Positions 45,827 through 57,332 are shown, counted from the first letter of the stretch. The stretch is 64,000 bases of DNA from Anoplolepis gracilipes (GCF_047496725.1 NC_132979.1:10333001-10397000), one strand, 5' to 3'. Made by a program: numbers and translations. Notes: a model not told the origin generated them from the letters alone.

Positions 45827-46687
45827 ATGCCTGATTGCAACGTGAATGAGATTGTCGATATACTTCTAATGCTTGGTGAGTGCAGAAGTAACTATCGCAG
45901 AGCTGCAGCTTTATATCGTCAGAGGTTTCCTAGAAGAAGGCGATCTCTTATTCAAATGATAGTACGATTCGCGTAATAGAGCATCGCGAAAGACGCAGGA
46001 TTCGGAGATGAAATAGACAACCTAGAGAGCATAATAATATTGAAGATGTGCGTACTATTGCTGTATTAGATGCTTGTTATGAATCCAAATGTAAGTATTC
46101 GACAAATAGAGAGCGAGTTTGGTATTTTAAGAAGCATAGCTTCCAAGTATTTATGATCTTTAAATTTTCACTTTTACCATGTGACTCTCACACAGATACT
46201 GTCTGATAATGATATAATACATAGGGTCGAATATTGTAGGTGATCACAAAATACGTTGTGGGAAGACCCAGATTTCTTTATGTATATTCTCTTATGTCTT
46301 GTTTAATGATGAAGTAATACTTCACAATACTAGGCAGTTAAACAGACATAATTGCCACAATTGGGCGGAAGAAAATCCTCGATGGTTTCGGCAGATTACA
46401 CATCAACATTGAAGCTTGAATGTTTGGTATGGGATTCTTAATGCATATTTTATAGAATTTTACTTTTTTGACGATATTTTAAATGGGCAACAATATTTGC
46501 ATTCTCTGTATAATAATTTACCGACTTTTATTGAAAATGTCGATTACCACACAAGATTTAATGCTTGGTTTCAGTATGATGGTGCACCAGCACATAACCA
46601 CCAAAGAGTTCAACGTTTTTTGAATGAAAGGTTCCCTCAGAAATGAAACGGACATGCAGGACCTATAGAATGGCCATCTCGTTCTCC
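45827..46687 (+). pseudogene. mariner-like transposase pseudogene
   Basis: ATG at 45827 opens a helix-turn-helix-like N-terminus (ECRSNYRRAAALYRQRFPRR), which soon hits a stop (TAA near 45976). Later frames contain NRHNCHNWAEENP-type sequence (46335), then 46416-46646 with YFFDDILNGQQYLHSLYNN and WFQYDGAPAHNHQRVQRFL, where DGAPAH holds a catalytic Asp of the DDE triad. GPIEWPSRSP-type sequence runs into the insertion at 46688, and a matching continuation (SLNFF) follows 47286. Several stops; nonfunctional. Confidence 0.75.
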
Positions 46688-47277
46688 CGGAACGACCTTC
46701 ACTTGGACACGTTGCAAATAGACACGGTTCAAATGGACACTGATCACTTGGACACCATTCATTTAGGCACCATTTATTTGGGGAAGGGTCCCATTAATAC
46801 ACATCCCGATAGTACACAATACATATTGACCGATGCCTAGGATAACCAGCACAGTTAGCCAATCAGAAGATCCTAATGTTCACTGGCCAATTAGCATTGT
46901 GCCCTATAGGATCCCGTCCTTTATTTGGACACCGTTCATTTGGACACAAAAAAATGCGCGCTGTTCACTTGGATACTGTTCAATTGGACACCATTCATTT
47001 GGACACTGTTCATTTGGACATCGTTTAGTTCGACACCGAAAACGAAAAGTCGCAAACCTACGTGAAATCGTATAATTATAGACCTTGTTACGCATGCAAA
47101 GCACAAACGATATGAATTGTACCTTGCTTTGCACAAAAAGTCGTAAACCCACGTAAAATCGTATAATTATAGATCTCATTTCGGTGTCCAAATAAACGGT
47201 GTCGAAGTAAACGGTGTCCAAAATTTCGTGTCTATTTGAACCATGTCGAATTTTACTGTGTTTAAATGTATCGCTTC
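46688..47277. mobile_element. foldback minisatellite element 2, 8-bp target duplication
   Basis: CGTTCTCC at 46680-46687 and 47278-47285 flanks the insert, and transposase homology resumes across it. The left half is a list of words such as CACTTGGACACGTTGCAAA; the right half carries inverted ones (GGTGTCCAAATAAACGG). The centre contains a duplicated AAGTCG(C/T)AAACC(T/C)ACGT unit (47047 and 47142). An 8-bp duplication would suit hAT-type mobilisation. Confidence 0.7.
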
Positions 47278-48076
47278 CGTTCTCCTGATCTATCTTCGCT
47301 TAATTTTTTTTAATGCATGGTAAAAAACATTTTGTATTTTTGTTGAAATTTTCTTGTGTAGAAATTTTTGTGTTAAATTTTTAACATACTCTTATATTAA
47401 TATAACATACTATTGTTATGTTATTTTAACTTTTCTGCGTTGAGTTAATATTTACCGTTTCTAAGACTTAAAACAACACAATTAACAAGTAAATCTTACA
47501 CTAATTCACACTTTTGTGTTAATTTTTTACATATTATTTGTGTTATTTGTTTACATATTTGCCTTCTATTAAATTAACATTAAAATTAGAGTGTACAAAT
47601 TGGGACACGAGAAATGTGTTAAATTTAACACAAAATTTTTTATCATGTGGGGTTTATTAAGACATCGTTTTTGTAAGACCGCCGACGACGATAGCTGACA
47701 TGAGGAAACGAATAATATAAGCATATCAAAGAATTGACATTTGTTATTAAGTTTGATTCATCATTTCGTCTTTCGGCTACAACGCTGCATTGATGTTTTT
47801 GAACATTTATTAAATTCTTAATGTATTTATTTCTAGGTCATTTTTTTTTAATAGTATGATAAGCATCCCGACGTGAGAGACAAAGGAACTTGCATAAAAT
47901 AAGTATTTAACAGCATTTGACATTCAATACGTCACGCCATACATTTTAGATGCCATAAATATTGGATACACACATATTTACAAATAACACACGTGCGTTC
48001 ATTACTACTTAAAACTTTAAATTGCAATATTTACAAATATTTTTTCATAATTTAATTGTGCATAAGTGAAACATAC

Positions 48077-48482
48077 CTCTAACAATGGCGTCATTACTAT
48101 GAATCCTTCTATTGCCTTTTCCAATGTTGTTAAACTATTCCGTATTTCTGCCAAAAGATCATTATATCTCTCTAATTCTTGGACTAATACAGTGTTCATT
48201 GATTCTATGTACGTAATTGGATAGCGGTTTTGAGCTTCTTCGATGTCAAATAACTCCGGTATTCTTTCGTATATATCCTTCTTCATATTCAATAAAATTT
48301 CATTTTGCTTTCTAGTGTCACCCACGATTATGGCACTCCGTATTAATGTCATAGAATCGAATAAGCTAGCCGTGAGTACAAGATTGCGAGTTATTCCTGC
48401 ATTTACATGGAGACCAAACACTTCCGGTAATGGATTCAAGGGAATCGATTGTATATGTTTCACATAGTCCTCATAACCATGT
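48077..48482 (-). CDS. axonemal dynein heavy chain exon
   Basis: Begins after ATAACAG and ends TTAGAG then GTATGT, 406 nt. It encodes YVKHIQSIPLNPLPEVFGLH, NAGITRN, then a helical stretch and ALEKAIEGFIVM-like end (TTLEKAIEGFIVM). This is the dynein heavy chain segment after the last AAA module, where PEVFGLHxNA is a hallmark. Confidence 0.92.
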
Positions 48483-49950
48483 CTGTTATATATTTTTATT
48501 CGTAAATATTTATATATACTTAATGCATAATGTCATATACAAATTGGTAAATTGGTATCTTATCTCAATGTTAGATTCTCTGATGAATTTGTAACTGCTT
48601 CTTTTTAATGCAAAGAAAGAATTTATTTTTAAATGTATTTTTAAAATATAAACTTTTGTAAGTTGTAAAACAGAAGTTTTGTACGCATAATTCTTATTTT
48701 CTAAAAATATGAATTTAATTTAAAAAATGAGCAACTCAATTGATGATATCAATAATTTTTATGAAAAAACTAGATTATGCTCTTTGTTAAATGTAGTAAA
48801 AAAGGCGATTTTGTTATTTTTGTATGAACAATAATTTTGATTACGACGTGTTACATGCAACTACGACACAAAATAAAGCTTGAGACTTATATTTTATATA
48901 TTAAATATATATTGTACTTTATTAAATGCGAAAATACCAAAAGATTTTATGAAAAAAATAGGTGCTTAGACTCAAACCATTGAATCCTGATTGCCGTTGG
49001 TTTAAGCATTTATTTTTTTCAAAAAATCTTTTTGGTATTATATTTTCCGTATTTAAGCACTCCTCACAAAATCTAAATTTAAAAAACTAGACAAAATTCC
49101 AGCTAATTGTAACTTCGTTAAAACTGAACAAAATTTAAATCTATAAAAAAAGTTCTGAAGCGTAAAATTTCTGCTTTCGAAAGCTCATCATTATTATGTT
49201 TCTGTGAGTTTAGTAATTTTTACGTGGAAAACTACCAGCAGAACAAAATGTAAAATTTTTCTCACTTTGTGGACCTGTCACGCGTCTAAAAAATAATCTG
49301 TAAAAATTTTAAATTTTCTAATGTGAAAGCTTAAAGTTTCCTTATAAAATTGTTTTTTTATTTGTATATGATTTTTTGTTATTGAGTTATCGCCGATTAA
49401 ATAGAAAATGAGCATTTTGACTTTTATTGCTCATAACTCCCTTAAAAAGCATCATATCGCAATTCCAATAATAGCTTTTTAAGTTGAAACTTTGCTCTAA
49501 TCGAATGATATATGTGCGTGTAAGCATACATACGTGAGACTGAAGAATACGTAAAACTGAAGAGTAAATTGATGAGAAATGTACCAATTCTGATTTATGA
49601 TTATCATATTTCTGCATTAATCTTATTCGAACTGATTGTAAGCAAAAGTTCGTGTTAATATTTTATAATAAAAGTGCTGTTAGATGTTATAACCTTTTTA
49701 TGGCTTTAGTTTCTGAGATATTCTAATTGAAAGTTTCTTAAACGTAAAATTTTAAAATAAGTCTTGGTAGCATCTTAATGGGTATGCACCGACTCTCAAC
49801 GCTTGGTCCAACTTATTATTTATTATTCGTTACTTTTTATATTTATTATTTGTTTCTAGAGTATATGAAATAAATTCAATTCTATTTTTTATCTTTGGAG
49901 ATTAATCAGAGAATCAATCATTTAAATTAAGACTGTGAAATAGCAAGTAC
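48483..49950 (-). other. dynein intron
   Basis: Bounded by GTACTTGC (49950) and ATAACAG (48483). AT-rich; no gene or known repeat recognised. Confidence 0.6.
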
Positions 49951-50197
49951 TTTTTCGGTATAGTGTACTCTGGACCGATATCCGCAAATGAATAGTTCGG
50001 ATTTGTAATTACGTCCGGATTGAAAAAATCCTTTAGAATAGTGATGAGACACCTTCTATCTCTTTCATCTGTTACTCTACCTCCGTAATTACATTCACCT
50101 GTAAGATATGTGATTGCCTTGAACGGTACTTGCTCGTAATCCTGAACAAACATTTTAAGTTGTTGGGCGGATATTTGCAAATCAGATTCGTTGAAAT
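49951..50197 (-). CDS. axonemal dynein heavy chain exon
   Basis: Begins after TTCTTTTAG; 247 nt; ends before GTACTTGC. It encodes ESDLQISAQQLKMFV, then VPFKAITYLTGECNYGGRVT and RRCLITILKDFFNP. The ECNYGGRVTD motif is diagnostic for dynein heavy chains near AAA6. Confidence 0.93.
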
Positions 50198-50267
50198 CTA
50201 AAAGAAATATTGATGCTGAAAGATCCTAGATGTGAGGTCAAAATGTTAATTAAGTAAGTGCTAAAAC

Positions 50268-50425
50268 CATATCGAATATTCCAGCCTTGGGGACCATAGT
50301 TTCGTCGTTCTTGGATTATCGCGTGGAAGAAACATAGAGCGTATAATAATTTGAAGAATGTTCTTTTCTTTAACGGATCTTTCTCCAAAGATTCCAACTC
50401 TTTCGCTCCTTCGATCAAATACGAT
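50268..50425 (-). CDS. axonemal dynein heavy chain exon
   Basis: Begins after TTATTTAG; 158 nt; ends before GTTTTAGC. It encodes SYLIEGAKELES, then FKLLYALCFFHAIIQERRNY and GPQGWNIRY, matching the CFFHAxxQERRxxGPxGWNI signature. The next upstream exon is not in the window: beyond 50426 there is intron sequence and then the LTR element, so upstream exons lie beyond 64000. Confidence 0.92.
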
Positions 50426-51774
50426 CTAAATAACAATAAAAATAGTTAACCTATGTAGCTTGGCGGAACAAGCCGAGCTTGTCTTAATCAACCTTAAATA
50501 ACCAGCGGGGTTAGGTTACAGAGAAACTTTCAGATCTAGGTTACAAATTAGGGACTCTATTAGTCTCACCCGCTAATCCTATTACTACTTCTACTACTAC
50601 TACTCCCCTTCTCACAAATCTTGATAAAATGACCCGCAGTATCCACAGTATTAAAAATAGTTCAGTATAATGTAGATATCCATTAATATGGACTTCAATT
50701 TAAAAATTTAAAAATAATCTATGTCAATATGTCTTAATATGTTTTTAATATTTTTATCTAACAAGGAAAGGGTTGGAAATGTCCCCTTCCGATTTTGATG
50801 AGCTTTGAATATGTTGTAGTCTAGGTCAAAATAGGAGACTCGTATTTTTTTATATGTGCTCTTATGCCGGTTAAGGGTGTGAAACATCCTCTTGAAAAAA
50901 ATCGGTTTTTATATTTCTGAGCGAATACCGTCGAAACGGTAAGAGAGATAAAAAAAGTTTCTAATTTTTATTATTTTATGGTTTTTAATGTACTTTAAAA
51001 CGGCATAATCAGATTTTTCGAAAATGTCATATTTTTCGACATCCCCCTTCCCCCTACAATTTTTGAAAAATCTGATTATGCAGTTTTAAAATACATTAAA
51101 AACCACAAAACTTTTATTTTGACCTAGACTACAACATATTCAAAGTTCATTAAAATCGGAGGGGGACACTTCCAACCCTTTCCTTGTAAGATCAAAGATT
51201 ATGTCTTAAAAGCAAACAACTCTTCTTAAAACGTTTTTTGATTTAACTATTATACATATATAGATCGATTAAAATAAATTACTGACCTTGAAGTGCATAT
51301 ACAGTAAACTATATATTATATGCTTAATTATATATTATATATCAAATTAAGAATGTCAATGAAGACTATACCGAGCACATGTTTTTGGATAGACTGTATA
51401 TTTCTTCAATGATTACATAAAATTGTGGTACGTTTTGGCACTGCTTCTTTAGCCACTTATATTAAATCTTAATCTCTAATAAAGTATAAAAATTGTAGTT
51501 ATGAACACACTAAATTTTTTTTTATATATATAACAATACTTGCAATTATAATGGACGTAAAAAGTAAAATGTTGCACGTTTTGAACCCATGATGGTCAGC
51601 CGAAAAAATTAAAAATTCTCCGACTCTTTCACAGTCATTACTAAGCGTGCAATTAATCTAATGATATCTGTCAAGCTTTAAAAATATGTGTGAGTGTCAA
51701 CAGTATTTATTGTCAGTTAAGGTCATAAATAACGGAAAATACTGTTCGTTTAAAGAGTCCGTATCCTTTACAAT
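50426..51774 (-). other. dynein intron up to the LTR element
   Basis: No exon recognised. Contains the foldback element at 50761-51187 and AT-rich DNA. Confidence 0.55.
50761..51187. repeat. foldback MITE, 427 bp
   Basis: The terminal 18 bp ACAAGGAAAGGGTTGGAA is perfectly inverted at 51170-51187. The arms extend inwards (CGATTTTGATGAGCTTTGAA, GTTGTAGTCTAGGTCAAAAT) with few mismatches, then unequal centres. No coding capacity. A related single arm is at about 11957. Confidence 0.85.
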
Positions 51775-52292
51775 TGTTACGTCCAGGCCCGTACAAAGGA
51801 TGGTCAGAGGAAGGGCGTAACAGGAACTGTTCCGATGTCAAAAGTCTTATCGACGAGTGACTCGGTCGAGCGAGCTGCAGGTTAGCAAACAGGTAAACGA
51901 CGGGTGTCGTTATTACCCTGTTATGCGAACGCTCTCTCTTGGTGGTCCCTTTTTGATAAGAGAATCGAATCTCTTTTACGCGGGACGGGACCTTGTGTGA
52001 TCTTTCGCGTGGAGGGAGTGAGGGAGTTAAATAAGTTTACCGATCATTTAATTTTTAAATGAACATTTATTCAATTGATCCCTACATATAACTTTATTGA
52101 TATTATCAAATCCGCCTTAAAATTATTTGTGTGTGTGTATTTGTGTGTGTGGATCGCGGGTGTTACAAAAGTACGGAGGTCATCAACCAGAAAAGAAGGG
52201 GAACGAGTCTAAAGATTTTATTCTGGTTGGTATTTGTACAATAGTTTATAATAAGAAAAAAAAATAATAATTTGGGAACGGTGTTATGTGTG

Positions 52293-52757
52293 TTACGGCG
52301 CGATGTCGATGTCTTCGAAGACGCTATCTATAATGCTGAGGAGAGCGGAATCGGATATGGATGCAAGTTTTGATACTAAGGAGGGGAGCGCAGAGGTGTC
52401 AGAGTCTGCTGGAGAGTATTCCAAAGAGGAGTCGGGTAATTCTATCGTGTGGTTCGATGAATTATCCGAGAGGATTACGGACGAGGAATCGGAAAATGTT
52501 AGAGGAGACGACGGCGGTGAGTCATCGGATATATCGATGACTGAAGGTGAAAGGGGTACGGGGGAATACGATGGGAAAGTAAAATCTACTTCAGGGTAAC
52601 TATGAGTAGAAAAGGGTTTTTAACGGGGTGGAGCAGCGCGAATACTGCGGTGAAGAAAAGGGGGAATCTAAACTGTTGATTTCGTTCTCGGTCGTGTCGT
52701 CCGATCTATTGTCTCGATTGGCTCGCGAGAATCGGCGGGTCGGCGCGATTTTAGGCA
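52293..52757 (-). pseudogene. LTR-encoded Ser/Pro-rich ORF, frameshifted copy
   Basis: Same acceptor and opening (PKIAPTRRFSRANRDNRSDD) as 34922-35391, but a small deletion near 52617 shifts the frame just after STPLKTLF, giving a premature stop at 52600. Downstream the DNA homology continues to the shared stop at 52293. Confidence 0.6.
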
Positions 52758-53043
52758 CTTTAAATAAAGAATAAGGTTGAATAAAGGGGAAAGGAGACGA
52801 TAAGAGAAAAAAAAACAAACAAAAGAGAAGGAAATTAAACTTACTACTTAGGCAGATTGGTTGCGTTTTAGCTGCTGGTGTAGTTGTGGTCTTACTCGGC
52901 GGGTGGTCTTGTTGAGCACTGACTCTAATAGTTTTTGAGACGTAAACGGAACTCCCGTAGTGTAGACGAATTGCTTGAGTCAGCGAACGACCGAAATGAA
53001 TCTGATTTTAAATTTTGGATTGATCGTAATGCGCGAGTCTTCT

Positions 53044-53052
53044 CTTTTTATA
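53044..53052 (-). promoter_or_regulatory. LTR TATA box
   Basis: TATAAAAAG on the minus strand, same place as in the solo LTR. It would initiate the genomic RNA. Confidence 0.55.
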
Positions 53053-53861
53053 TTAAATCTTGAGGGCGTGTTAACAATTTGGGCGGGAGTATTTTTGAGA
53101 TTTTGACGTATAAAAGCTGTCGTTCGGTGAGATCTTTCTCCTCCTAATTTTTGATTGTTGCTGATTGGTGGGCTCTGTACGGCCTCTTAGGAAATTTGGA
53201 GATTCTTCATTTGGTTATCTCCTGAGATTATGCGGCTGTTTTTATCCATTATTTATTTAGGGGATCTCGCTTTCGGTCCTTTTCGGTCATTTCTTTGAAC
53301 ATTGATTTTAATGTTTAAAACATTTTTTTCGTTCCGCGGCCCTCTATACGGCCGACTGGTCGGGCAATTATTGCTTTATCTTTATAGAAGGTAAAGACGT
53401 GGAGCCGACAGTGCGTAGCGGCATTATTTGTTTCTTTCTTAGGATTATGCAGTTATGTTTGTTGATTTATTCATTTAGAGGATCTCACTATCGATCCTTT
53501 TCGGTCGTTTCCTTTGAACATCGGTTTCAATGTTTTAAAATATTTTTCGTCGCGCGATCCCTTTTATGATTAGTCGGGCGATTATTGCTTCATTTTCGTG
53601 GGAGAAAAAACGTGGAGCCGACAGTGCGTAGCGGCATTATTTGTTTCTTTCTTAAGATTATGCAGCTGTGTTTGTCTGTTTCGTTGTTTAGAGGATTTCG
53701 TTATTGATCCCTTCCGGTATTTGTTTAGATATCGTTTTTAGTAGGTCTAAACATTATTTGATAATAACGATTCTTTTTTTATTGCGCGACCCGTTTTTTG
53801 TGATCGGACGATTATTGTTCATTTCGTGGGAAGAAAAACGTGGAGCCGACAGGACGTAACA

Positions 53862-53872
53862 CCCCCCGCCTT
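53862..53872 (-). other. polypurine tract
   Basis: On the minus strand AAGGCGGGGGG abuts the 3' LTR: the plus-strand DNA primer of reverse transcription. Confidence 0.75.
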
Positions 53873-54641
53873 AGACAAATGTTGGGGAGAAACCCAACAT
53901 TTGCAGAAAAAGGGGAGAGATATATTTTTCTTTTCCACGAATTTCGTTTAGGTTTGCTTATGTGTCTATGTTTTCGCACGCTGTTTGTTTATAAAGAAAA
54001 AAAAGAGGAAAGAAAAAGGCAACCTCCAAAACCTCTTCCTATTTCTTTTGTTTTCCTTTTACACATATTTTTTTTTTTTTTTTTTTTTTTTTTTATTATT
54101 ACGTGGATATTAAACTATCTTATAATGATATAATACATATGTTAACGTAATCATGCAATGTATATGTAATGCTATAGAATAATGTTGCTACGTAATATTG
54201 TGAATATAGTAAGGTATATATACATATATATATATGTGTATGTATATATATTATATATATAGTTTGTAGAAAATATATAAAATTTTCTTTTCTTTTAGTT
54301 TTTACGTTAATTAATTGAACAAATATATAAAAAAAAAGGAGGGATATATATATATATATTTTTATAATGATTTTAATATTATTATTATTAGTGTTATATA
54401 TATGTATATATGTATTTTTTTTTATCCTTATTTTAATTAATGCAATAAAAAGGAAAGTGTAGGTTTTTTTTTTTTTTTTTTAAATGGTAGGCGATACGGA
54501 TGTTTTAGCGCAGTCGCTAAGTTGAGCATGCCCTAGTTGGATTAATGAGTCTCGTAAATTGCAAGCGCCGTCGTTATATTGGTTATATATAATCAACTTA
54601 ATCATGGCGGCCCCGTCGCCAAGGGGGTGAACTATTTTCAT
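53873..54641 (-). other. noncoding AT-rich segment before the polypurine tract
   Basis: Contains a T-run of more than 20 (about 54068-54094), (TA)n-type repeats at 54210-54260, and AT-rich spacer. No gene. The 76-residue-class open frames here are low complexity. Confidence 0.5.
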
Positions 54642-55124
54642 TCACCCTTCCTGTTTTTCTGCTAGGATCTTGCATAGCGCGATCGTCTTTTGTAGCCATT
54701 TGGTGGTTTTCCAAGAGGGGGCCGTATATGCTAGGCCGCACCTGATGGCTTGCCACGAGAGCTCTCGAAATCGGTCTTCTAGGAGAAACACTTGTGACAT
54801 CCGTCTCCAGATGGTCGCTCCCCAATCCTTTAGATCGATTTTTACCATGCTCGTTGTCCTATTTATTTTAGTAATGAGACCGCGTTGCCATAGGTCCTTT
54901 ATCTTTACGGCAACTGGTTCGTTTTCTTTCAGGTGTTCGGGCCATATGTGGAGGTAGGTATGTCGTCGATCCATCCGGAAGTTTAATTCTTCCAGAAGTT
55001 CTGCTAGGTCCTTCTCGCTGTTTTTTAGGTGTAGCCATATGAGATGTGGGGATTCCACCTGGATAGTTCGTATTTCCAGGCGTCCACGGGTTAAATCATG
55101 AGTGTTGATGCCTTTGATTTCCAT
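54642..55124 (-). CDS. extended-Tudor-domain protein encoded by the retroelement
   Basis: An intact 160-residue ORF between env and the 3' LTR. Residues 21-45 (VESPHLIWLHL.., then a helix) match the N-terminal half of extended Tudor domains. Residues 69-136 match the Tudor barrel and following helix: VAVKIKDLWQRGLITKI, VKIDLKDWGA, FRELSWQAIRCGLA. Tudor domains bind symmetrically dimethylated arginine on Piwi and Sm proteins via an aromatic cage; here W79 and W101 are at cage positions, but the Asn of the usual DYGN is Ala103, so binding is uncertain. TATTTTAG two bases before the ATG is a good splice acceptor, suggesting a subgenomic mRNA. No stops or frameshifts, unlike the neighbours. Role inferred, not shown. 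Confidence 0.72.
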   Translation of the reverse strand: MEIKGINTHDLTRGRLEIRTIQVESPHLIWLHLKNSEKDLAELLEELNFRMDRRHTYLHIWPEHLKENEPVAVKIKDLWQRGLITKINRTTSMVKIDLKDWGATIWRRMSQVFLLEDRFRELSWQAIRCGLAYTAPSWKTTKWLQKTIALCKILAEKQEG

Positions 55125-55324
55125 TTCTAAAATAGTTTAGTGTGGATTAGAAAGGTGGGGTTTTTTTTTATATTTAGGGAGGGAAAGGGGGTGGAAAAAG
55201 AAACCGTTCTGCGTGTATTGTTTGATCAATTTTATTATTTTTATCATTTATTTCCCCCTTTTTTCTAATTGCTGTTATTATTATTATTATTATTTCTATG
55301 GGTGATTATGAGGTATATCTATTT

Positions 55325-57316
55325 TTATTCTTTTAGTTCTAATGTATAATTCGCATTTTCTCGTGTATGCAGCAGAGGATATATCGCGTTTCTTTCTGAA
55401 GTGTCTGGATTATAGTTTCCTTGCGTAGTTGGTTTTGTTATGGTTTTATTGTCTTCGTGCGGTGCACTCGGCGGTATCTTTTCGGAACGTTTTTGTCGTC
55501 CTAGATGCAATAAAAGATGAGTGAGAGAATCCCAAACTGCTCCAAATAAATACAGTGACCATCCATATACGGTATGTAGTGCGTATCCGTGCACGAGTGT
55601 GTCTAGGATTAATTTAGAAACTCTTGCGGTTAAATATATTCCGATTATTCCAGCGCTAATATTTCCGAAAATCAGAAATTTGTTCCAAAATTTTTTCCAA
55701 GCAGAGGCGGCTATTTTTTCCACTGAAGCTTCGTCTAGAAGGTTGGAGATTGATCCTTCCTGTAGTGAACTGGACATTCCCATTACTCCCCTTGCTACCG
55801 TATTTAGAAGTGCGGGCCGCTCAACGGGGAACATTATGTGATTTCTTAGTTCTTTCAGTTCGTTTTCAGAATATATGCCGCTGGTTGCGAGTGACCCTGG
55901 GCTTATGTACTTCCAGGTAGGTTTGGTTAATGGTTTCATAATGGTTGGTGGTAGGGTGTCCACTGGATTCGGTAAAAATTTGTACCATGAATCTCCCAAA
56001 AGGTACATGGCAGGTGCGAACGGGTTGCAGGCGGTTTGTGTTCCTTGTCGTAATAGTATGTGAGTTTGAGGCATTAAAAAGTGTGTTTGATTTCCTCTAA
56101 TAACTGGTAATTGGTCGTAACATTCCTTGGTTCACGCGAGTTTTACATCGACTGGCACACATTTTATTATGTGAATTACTTCTCCTGCTCGGAAAGCCAT
56201 GTATCCAGGTCCATTCATTAAATGATATGCAAAAATATCCGGTGCTTGGCTAGCTATGGCTAGTGCGTTTCGTAACATTTTTCGTTCTAATTTGCATTGA
56301 TGCTGTAATACATTTCTATATAGTTCGTTTATTTGAGTGCGGATGTGTTTTTCTACATACACGAATTTCGAGTTCATGTAGGTGAACATATCAAGATTTG
56401 AAGTGCGAGAATATTTCTTGAAAATTTCGCTTCCGCGTACTGTTTCGAAAATCAGTAATTTTGGATGTTCAGTTCGGACGAGTAAATATCCACAAACGTC
56501 TTGTTTCCCTTTACTAGTTAGCGCGAAAATGGCTTCTTGTGTGACTAATGAATAAATTGTTTGAGGGTGATCTCTATTGTTGTCGATAACTTTGTGTGCA
56601 TATCCTTCGAATAGTAATCCGTAGTTGGAAAATTTGCAAGTATCGGTTGGTACAGGGTCCCAGTATGTATTTCCTCCTTCTATGTCAGTGCAATATGTAG
56701 CGCCAAATTCACACGTGACGCCGGATCTGAGTTGCACCCGGTTGGTATTTATTCGTACGTCGGCGGTATAATCTTGCAATGTAATTTTTACACTCGCTAG
56801 TACGATTATATCTGCCCATGTTCCATAAGGATCGGAGTATGCTCCTCCGATACATGCTCCGCTATTGTCGACGCTGCCAGCGAGCGTTATTGGTCGCATG
56901 GTTGTCTGGTTAGATTTTAAACCGGATATGTATGTACTTCCTAATTGATAACTGCCTTGATTATGCATTCGTTTGCATGCTTCGCGAGGTATTTCTTCCA
57001 CGTATGAATATTTTCCGTTATACACATCCATACTATGAGAGAACATTCCCTATTTCCTGATTATCCGGTCGATTTCGACTTTGCATTGTATTACTTGTAC
57101 AGATTCGAATTCGATGATTTGTAGTAACTGAAGGTATATTTGATCTTGATTAACTTTTTGTACTGGAATGTCACATTCGCCGATAGTTAATAGCGATAAG
57201 GTAGTTAAATTTGTTGCAGGAGATCCACAATCGTAGCCTATTATTCCATGTGTTTGATAAAATTTAATCATTAACATTGTTATTATTGCGACAATTTTCC
57301 TAATTCTGGAATCCAT
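55325..57316 (-). pseudogene. env: virus-type envelope glycoprotein (chuvirus-like), two in-frame stops
   Basis: One frame runs from ATG 57316, directly after the splice acceptor CACTTTCAG, to 55325, interrupted only by TAG (57052-57050) and TGA (56134-56132). It starts with a hydrophobic signal-like stretch (IVAIITMLMI), then GYDCGSP..LLTIGECDIP; the middle has many Cys and Asn-X-Thr sites (CGYLLVRTEHPKLLIFE). The end has long hydrophobic segments (FGNISAGIIGIYLTARV; GWSLYLFGAVW) and a polar tail. No furin-type site followed by a fusion peptide, so it does not resemble the baculovirus-F-type Env of errantiviruses. I read it as the glycoprotein family of chuviruses, which insect LTR elements are known to have captured. 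It would mediate membrane fusion. Stops make this copy defective. Confidence 0.68.
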
Positions 57317-57332
57317 CTGAAAGTGCATATAA

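Larger units (their letters stand above)
45183..47330 (+). mobile_element. Tc1/mariner-like (IS630 family) transposon, decayed
   Basis: Starts near 45183 (CAAGGTGTTTCATTTTAAGTG, a common terminal form of insect elements of this superfamily). A palindromic 5' region (arms about 45303-45375 and 45662-45735, highly similar) is followed by the transposase pseudogene. A foldback element is inserted at 46688-47277. The 3' end is not identified. Confidence 0.65.
43960..48076 (-). other. dynein intron carrying repeats
   Basis: Bounded by GAG then GTATGT (48076) and TTAATGACAG (43960). It contains (TA)n at about 43990-44030, GT-rich repeats at 44360-44480, a TCGGACACAGTGCAAA array and a Tc1/mariner-like transposon split by a foldback element. 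No other gene seen. Confidence 0.6.
51775..53861 (-). repeat. 3' LTR, 2087 bp
   Basis: TGTTACGTCC..GGACGTAACA ends; closely similar to the solo LTR at 34404-36529. Contains a TATA box (53052-53044), an intron-like segment (52844-52758) and a frame-shifted copy of the LTR ORF. Confidence 0.92.

Noticed and set aside
49914..49950. C-terminal extension of dynein after IPKK
   Set aside because: Sequence past 49951 is intronic (GTACTTGC donor); the next exon continues the protein in frame.
54068..54260. possible regulatory U-rich element before the polypurine tract
   Set aside because: Homopolymer and (TA)n tracts are better explained as simple-sequence expansion.
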